A stretch of DNA of 64,000 nt from Pelagibius sp. Alg239-R121. Lineage in GTDB: Bacteria; Pseudomonadota; Alphaproteobacteria; Kiloniellales; Kiloniellaceae. The translations under genes were made by a program, and so were the position numbers. Positions 59,816-64,000 of this stretch are shown here, in pieces (the stretch's first letter is position 1; each line of letters begins with the position of its first letter). The stretch covers positions 124,001-188,000 of the forward strand of contig NZ_CAMZOF010000003.1 of NCBI RefSeq assembly GCF_947331435.1, read 5' to 3'. The notes below the pieces were generated by a model, which had not been told where the DNA came from, searched no databases, and saw only the letters and a list, made by a program, of their open reading frames with translations.

Positions 59816-61654
59816 TTACGCGGGTGAGAGTTCTCTCTCCTGCTCATCCGCTTCAATTTCGTCGAGGCCGATATTGCCAGGGGAGTCGGCGAGACCGTTC
59901 ATGGCCAGCGTCGGATCGAGGCACAGGATCTCCTCGAATTCCTTCACGTTATCGACTTCTGTCCCCATAGCGATATTGGTGATGCGCTCCAGGATAAACT
60001 CGATGACAACCGGGACCCGGTGTTCAGCCATCAGTTGCTTGGCCTGATCAAAGGCTTCCTTGAACTGGTTTGGGCTGGTTACCCGAATGGCCTTGCAGCC
60101 AAGTCCCTCGGCGACGGCCACGTGATCCACACCGTACTCTCCCAGATCTGGTGAGTTCACATTTTCGAAAGAGAGGCCGACCTGGAAGTCCATATCGTAT
60201 CCGCGCTGTGACTGGCGGATCAGACCGAGGTAGGAGTTGTTCACGACAACGTGGACGTAAGGCAACTTGAACTGGGCGCCTACCGCTAATTCTTCGATCA
60301 TGAACTGAAAGTCGTAGTCGCCTGATATCGCCACAATTTCCGCGTTGGGGCGGGCTCTTCGAACGCCTAACGCCGCAGGCATGGTCCAGCCAAGGGGGCC
60401 GGCCTGGCCACAATTGATCCAATTGCGTGCCCCGTAAACGTTCAGGAACTGCGCGGCGGCAATCTGCGACAAGCCGATGGTCGTGACGTAACAGACGTCG
60501 CGGCCGAAGGCTTCTTTAAGCTCCTGGTAGACGCGTTGGGGTTTGAGAGGCACCTGGTCGTAGTGGGTCTTACGATGCATGTTGAGTTTTCGGTGTTTGC
60601 AAGATGCGGCCCAGGTGCTGCGGTCAGCCAATTTCCCATCGCGTTGCCACTCACGTGCCACAGCGACGAAGAGCTCCAAGGCCGCTTTGGCATCTGAGAC
60701 AATTCCATAGTCGGGCATGAAGACTCGGCCGATCTGGGTCGGCTCAATATCGACATGCACGAAGGTGCGATTTTTTGTATAGACCTCGATCGAACCGGTG
60801 TGGCGATTGGCCCAACGATTGCCAATGCCCAGTACGAAGTCGGACTGCAGGAATGTAGCGTTGCCGTAACGATGGCTGGTCTGCAGTCCGACCATGCCCG
60901 CCATCAGCGGATGGTCATCGGGGATCGTTCCCCAGCCCATGAGGGTGGGAACAACCGGGATGCCGGTGATCTCGGCAAATTCGACCAGCAACTGATCGGC
61001 GTCTGCATTGATGACGCCGCCGCCTGCGACGATTAATGGGCGCTCGCTTTCATTCAGCATGTCCAGCGCCTTTTCGATCTGGCGTCGCGAGGCGGTGGGT
61101 TTGTAGATCGGCAGTGGTTCGTAAGTGTCGTCGTCGAACTCGATCTCTGCCATCTGCACATCGATGGGCAGGTCGATCAGGACCGGTCCCGGCCGACCGG
61201 AACGCATAATGTGAAAGGCCTGCTGGAAGACGCGCGGTACCAGTGCAGGCTCTTGCACAGTTACGGCCCACTTGGTGACCGGCTTGGCGATGGATTCGAT
61301 GTCGACTGCCTGGAAATCCTCTTTGTTTAGCTTCGCACGCGGCGCTTGACCAGTAATGCAGAGGATGGGGATCGAGTCCGCCGATGCCGAGTAGAGGCCG
61401 GTGATCATGTCCGTGCCTGCTGGACCTGATGTCCCGATGCAGATGCCAATATTGCCGGGCTCTGCGCGCGTGTAGCCCTCTGCCATATGAGACGCACCCT
61501 CGACATGGCGCGCGAGCACATGATCGATAGACTCGCGTTTACGCAAGGCTGCATAGAGGGGATTGATAGCGGCGCCCGGCACACCAAAGGCAACGCTAAT
61601 ACCTTCGCGTTCCATTACGCGCACAGCGGCTTCCACAGCGGTCATTCTGGCCAT
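59816..61654 (-). CDS. gcl: Glyoxylate carboligase
   Basis: A 612-residue thiamine-diphosphate enzyme that condenses two glyoxylates to tartronate semialdehyde and CO2. [20 protein letters not shown] opens the first domain. The usual ThDP-activating Glu is Val here ([15 protein letters not shown]), as is typical of Gcl. The ThDP-magnesium motif is [15 protein letters not shown]...[23 protein letters not shown] at 61654 follows AAGGAAG; the longer frame to 61723 runs into operator sequence. It starts the gcl-hyi-glxR operon and is divergent from the IclR regulator at 61868. Confidence 0.95.
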   Translation of the reverse strand: MARMTAVEAAVRVMEREGISVAFGVPGAAINPLYAALRKRESIDHVLARHVEGASHMAEGYTRAEPGNIGICIGTSGPAGTDMITGLYSASADSIPILCITGQAPRAKLNKEDFQAVDIESIAKPVTKWAVTVQEPALVPRVFQQAFHIMRSGRPGPVLIDLPIDVQMAEIEFDDDTYEPLPIYKPTASRRQIEKALDMLNESERPLIVAGGGVINADADQLLVEFAEITGIPVVPTLMGWGTIPDDHPLMAGMVGLQTSHRYGNATFLQSDFVLGIGNRWANRHTGSIEVYTKNRTFVHVDIEPTQIGRVFMPDYGIVSDAKAALELFVAVAREWQRDGKLADRSTWAASCKHRKLNMHRKTHYDQVPLKPQRVYQELKEAFGRDVCYVTTIGLSQIAAAQFLNVYGARNWINCGQAGPLGWTMPAALGVRRARPNAEIVAISGDYDFQFMIEELAVGAQFKLPYVHVVVNNSYLGLIRQSQRGYDMDFQVGLSFENVNSPDLGEYGVDHVAVAEGLGCKAIRVTSPNQFKEAFDQAKQLMAEHRVPVVIEFILERITNIAMGTEVDNVKEFEEILCLDPTLAMNGLADSPGNIGLDEIEADEQERELSPA

Positions 61655-61697
61655 ATCAATCTTCCTTATTCGGCTGTCGTGTCGTTTGTTGCGGTGT

Positions 61698-61770
61698 TTC
61701 CATAATGCGGAAACTATTTCCAAAAATTAAAGAAGTCAACAAAAATGGAAACAATTTCCATATTGTGGAA
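61698..61770. promoter_or_regulatory. Cluster of IclR-type operator palindromes
   Basis: The gcl-iclR divergent region holds nested palindromes: TTCCATAATGCGGAA (61698-61712), GGAAACTATTTCC (61709-61721), TGGAAACAATTTCCA (61746-61760) and TTCCATATTGTGGAA (61756-61770). They share TTCC...GGAA and GGAAA...TTTCC arms. TGGAAACAATTTCCA is close to the known E. coli IclR box. A related site lies at 62924-62938 before the TRAP gene. The adjacent IclR-family regulator is the likely binder. Confidence 0.75.
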
Positions 61771-61867
61771 TTTTCTGTGAGCGCCTTACACAGAATGGCT
61801 TCGCAAATGGTACAGCTCGCCAAACGTGCTATAGCTGAGCGTAGACGGCGATTTGGAAGAGGAGAAC

Positions 61868-62689
61868 ATGGCCAAAGCGACACCGCTATCCCGGCCGCGC
61901 GGCCGGCCGCCAAGCGGCAAGACGACACAGACGTCTTCGGTCCAGGCTTTGGATCGAGCTCTTGGCCTACTGGAACTGCTCGCTGATGAGGAGGGTCTGA
62001 CACTGAGCGAATTGGCGCAGCGCGCTGATATGGCGCCTTCGACCACCCATCGCTTGCTCAGCACGCTACAGGGCCGGCACTTTGTCGATCTTGACGAAGA
62101 AACTAGCCAGTGGCAGATCGGCGTGAAGACTTTTCAGATCGGAAGCACCTTCGCGAGACACCGAAAGCTGGTCACTATGGGGCGTGGTATCATGCGCGCA
62201 CTGATGGAAACCTGCGAAGAAACGGTGAACCTGGCGATCGAGGACGAGGGTGACGTGGTCTTCATTTCGCAATTCGAGAGCCATTCGCCCATGCGGGCAT
62301 TTTTTCGGCCTGGTCACCGCGGTGCCATTCACGCCTCGGGCATAGGCAAAGCCCTGATGGCGACTTGGGAAGAGGGCGCGGTCCGTAAGCTCGTTCGCAA
62401 GAAACAGCTCGTTGGCTTTACCGATAAGACCCATCGTGACGCAGGGTCACTGTTGGCCGATCTAGAACGAATTCGTGACCGTGGATGGTCGGTCGATGAT
62501 GAAGAGCATACCCTCGGCATGCGTTGTATCGCGGCGCCGATTTTCAATGAATACGGTGAAGCGATCGCTGGTGTTTCCGTTTCCGGGCCCACCATCCGCA
62601 TCCCCGATGACCGCGTCGACCGTATTGGCCCTGAGGTCCAGCATGCCGCCGACCGGATCACCGACTCCATCGGCGGTATCCGGCCCTGA
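61868..62689 (+). CDS. IclR-family regulator of the glyoxylate operon
   Basis: A 273-residue regulator with a winged helix at about residues 25-75 (SSVQALDRALGLLELLADEE, SELAQRADMAPSTTHRLLST) and an IclR effector domain (VVFISQFESHSPMRAFFRPG, IHASGIGKALMATWEEGAVR, LGMRCIAAPIFNEYGEAIAG). The N-terminus is basic (RPRGRPPSGK). ATG at 61868 follows GAGGAG; the frame can extend to a TTG at 61853. It is divergent from gcl, as AllR-type regulators often are, and probably senses glyoxylate or a related compound. Confidence 0.87.
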   Translation: MAKATPLSRPRGRPPSGKTTQTSSVQALDRALGLLELLADEEGLTLSELAQRADMAPSTTHRLLSTLQGRHFVDLDEETSQWQIGVKTFQIGSTFARHRKLVTMGRGIMRALMETCEETVNLAIEDEGDVVFISQFESHSPMRAFFRPGHRGAIHASGIGKALMATWEEGAVRKLVRKKQLVGFTDKTHRDAGSLLADLERIRDRGWSVDDEEHTLGMRCIAAPIFNEYGEAIAGVSVSGPTIRIPDDRVDRIGPEVQHAADRITDSIGGIRP

Positions 62690-63092
62690 AATGTATGGCG
62701 GAATGTTGACACAGTATTGATTTACCGGGCCGGGAGTTTACGAGGTTTGTGGATTATGTTCAGCACCTGTTGGGTTGCAAGGAGTGTGGAATCGCAACTT
62801 TTAGAACAGTCTGTATAAATGCCGATATATTTATTCCAGTTTGGTATTTTGTCTTTACCAATTACTTCACGGTTGCGTGAAAATTGGCAACTTAATCGCC
62901 TATTTTCACGTGTTTGATCTCGTTTCCACCATGCGGAACCAGGTTTTATTGCGCAGCAAGCTAAAGTCTGCTTAAACTGAATTCAGTTCCTAGGTTTGGA
63001 AAGGCCATGCCTGCGCATGGCAATGATTGCGTGACTGACAAGCGTGCTCTGCCGTGAAGCGGTGAGAATAAAAGTCAACCAGGGAGGAAAGT
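62690..63092. other. Intergenic region before the TRAP gene
   Basis: About 400 bases with no gene. The middle is AT-rich. TTCCACCATGCGGAA at 62924-62938 matches the IclR-type sites upstream of gcl, and the ribosome site of the TRAP gene (GGGAGGAAA) ends the region. Confidence 0.5.
62924..62938. promoter_or_regulatory. IclR-type site upstream of the TRAP binding-protein gene
   Basis: TTCCACCATGCGGAA differs from TTCCATAATGCGGAA (61698-61712) only in the three middle bases TAA/CCA region and shares both arms. It lies about 155 bases before the TRAP start, so the IclR regulator may also control this transporter. Confidence 0.55.
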
Positions 63093-64000
63093 ATGTCCAA
63101 AACTACAGATTCGAAAAAGGTCAACCGTCGTCGGTTCCTTAAAGGCGGTGCCGGCGTGGCCGGTGCGGCGACTGCGGCTCTTGCGATGCCGCAGGTTTCG
63201 CGCGCCGATACCATAACCTTGAAGATGCAGGGCTCCTGGGGGCCTTCTTCGATCTTCTCCGACATGGCGAAACAATACGCCGAGCGCGTCGGCAAGATGT
63301 CGGGCGGCCGTCTGAAAATCGATTACCTGCCCTCAGGCGCGGTCGTGAAGGCATTCCAGGTTCAGGATGCTTGCCACGACGGTATTCTCGATGCAGCGCA
63401 TACCGTGACGGCGTATTGGTATGGTAAGAACAAGGCAGCATCCCTGTTCGGTACGGGTCCGGTTTTCGGTGCCAATGCCTCGCAGATTCTTGCTTGGATC
63501 CACTATGGCGGCGGTAAAGAGCTCTATCAGGAACTGGTTCAGGATAAGCTCGGCCTGAACTTGGTCGGCTTCTTCGCAATGCCCATGCCGACGCAGCCGC
63601 TTGGCTGGTTCAAGAAGGAGATCAAATCCGCCGACGACATGCAGGGCCTGAAGTATCGCACGGTTGGTCTTGCCACAGACATCATGCAGGGCATGGGCCT
63701 TAAAGTAACCCAGCTTCCCGGTGGTGAAATCGTTCCGGCTCTGGAGCGTGGCGTGATCGAGGCTTTCGAGTTCAACAACCCAACCGCCGACCGTCAGTTC
63801 GGCGCGCAGGATGTTTCGAAAGACTACATGATGGGCTCGTACCATCAGGCAGCTGAATTCTTCGAAATCATCTTCAACAAGCAGCGGTTCGATTCGTTGG
63901 CCGACGAGCAGAAGGCGATTCTCGAATATGCTGCGGAGGCCACCAACACCGCCAACTATGGCATGGCCATGGACAGCTATTCCAAAGACCTGCAGACCTT
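63093..64000 (+). CDS. TRAP transporter solute-binding protein (DctP/TakP type), right end cut off
   Basis: Reading starts at ATG 63093 after GGGAGGAAA and stays open to the window edge (302 complete codons). The N-terminus has a twin-arginine signal (NRRRFLKGGAGVAG, about residues 11-24) ending near MPQVSRA. The mature part is a DctP-type binding protein: YAERVGKMSGGRLKIDYLPS, GLKYRTVGLATDIMQGMGLK and EFNNPTADRQFGAQ. The mid-region resembles binding proteins for 2-oxo acids and lactate such as TakP. The permease genes should lie to the right. An IclR-type site upstream suggests coordination with the glyoxylate genes, so a C2/C3 oxo-acid is a plausible ligand. Confidence 0.88.
   Translation, partial: MSKTTDSKKVNRRRFLKGGAGVAGAATAALAMPQVSRADTITLKMQGSWGPSSIFSDMAKQYAERVGKMSGGRLKIDYLPSGAVVKAFQVQDACHDGILDAAHTVTAYWYGKNKAASLFGTGPVFGANASQILAWIHYGGGKELYQELVQDKLGLNLVGFFAMPMPTQPLGWFKKEIKSADDMQGLKYRTVGLATDIMQGMGLKVTQLPGGEIVPALERGVIEAFEFNNPTADRQFGAQDVSKDYMMGSYHQAAEFFEIIFNKQRFDSLADEQKAILEYAAEATNTANYGMAMDSYSKDLQT

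Noticed and set aside
1-64000. CRISPR arrays, insertion sequences and prophage genes
   Set aside because: No regularly spaced direct repeats of CRISPR length, no transposase and no phage structural gene was seen.

Overview
The window is a 64 kb stretch of an alphaproteobacterial chromosome. Protein sequences, the alpha-type tRNA-Met, the NMG-type amine genes and the Tat-dependent TRAP binding protein suggest a marine, heterotrophic member of the Rhodospirillales in the broad sense; that placement is an inference from protein style, not a phylogeny. No phage, insertion sequence, CRISPR array or rRNA was seen. The only sign of transfer is a small tRNA-flanked insert.

Layout. (1) 1-11.2 kb: a LysR regulator cut by the window edge, then a sugar-acid catabolic region: a ribose-type ABC transporter, gluconokinase and gluconate 5-dehydrogenase on the minus strand, a 2-hydroxyacid dehydrogenase and L-idonate 5-dehydrogenase on the plus strand, and a gluconolactonase, a GlcG/HbpS protein and a GntR-like LacI regulator. 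Three near-identical palindromes mark the likely regulon. (2) 11.2-16.2 kb: a DUF3422 membrane protein, two small proteins, a gene-poor kilobase, and tRNA-Met with a 1.37 kb insert bounded by a copy of the tRNA 3' end. (3) 16.2-22.3 kb: a VIT/VWA surface protein with a GlyGly-CTERM-like tail coupled to a rhombosortase, with three operator dyads upstream, then isolated metabolic genes. (4) 22.3-33 kb, amine module A: GntR/FadR regulator, FAD oxidoreductase, glutamine-synthetase-like ligase, three glutamate-synthase-like subunits (GlxBCD/MgsABC type), an unknown small protein, an Amt transporter and a small membrane protein. (5) 33-38.5 kb: divergent TorS/TorT sensor pair and an XRE-cupin regulator. 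(6) 38.9-46.2 kb, amine module B: formate-THF ligase, a FolD paralogue, a second GlxBCD/MgsABC set and a GlnT/GmaS-type ligase. (7) 46.2-52.7 kb: a soluble chemoreceptor fused to a solute-binding domain, a glycine riboswitch, a sodium:alanine/glycine symporter and malate synthase G. (8) 52.7-57.9 kb: cytochrome c, Tat ferritin-like protein, ECF sigma factor, TetR regulator, sensor kinase. (9) 58-64 kb: the glyoxylate-to-glycerate pathway (Gcl, Hyi, GlxR) with a divergent IclR regulator, and a TRAP binding protein cut by the right edge.

How it fits together. The central theme is use of methylated amines and C2 compounds. Amines would be joined to glutamate by the ligases and GlxBCD/MgsABC enzymes, methyl groups handled by FolD and Fhs, glycine imported under riboswitch control, and glyoxylate consumed by malate synthase or by Gcl/Hyi/GlxR. 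TorS/TorT would sense trimethylamine N-oxide. The N-methylglutamate dehydrogenase (MgdABCD) expected for a complete methylamine pathway is not in the window. The most unusual items are the paralogous amine module A with its own FAD oxidoreductase, the cysteine-free GlxD and lysine-lacking FolD of module B, the membrane-free chemoreceptor/SBP fusion, the rhombosortase-VIT/VWA pair, and roughly 11-bp-phased ATTGGT repeats upstream of the amine genes.
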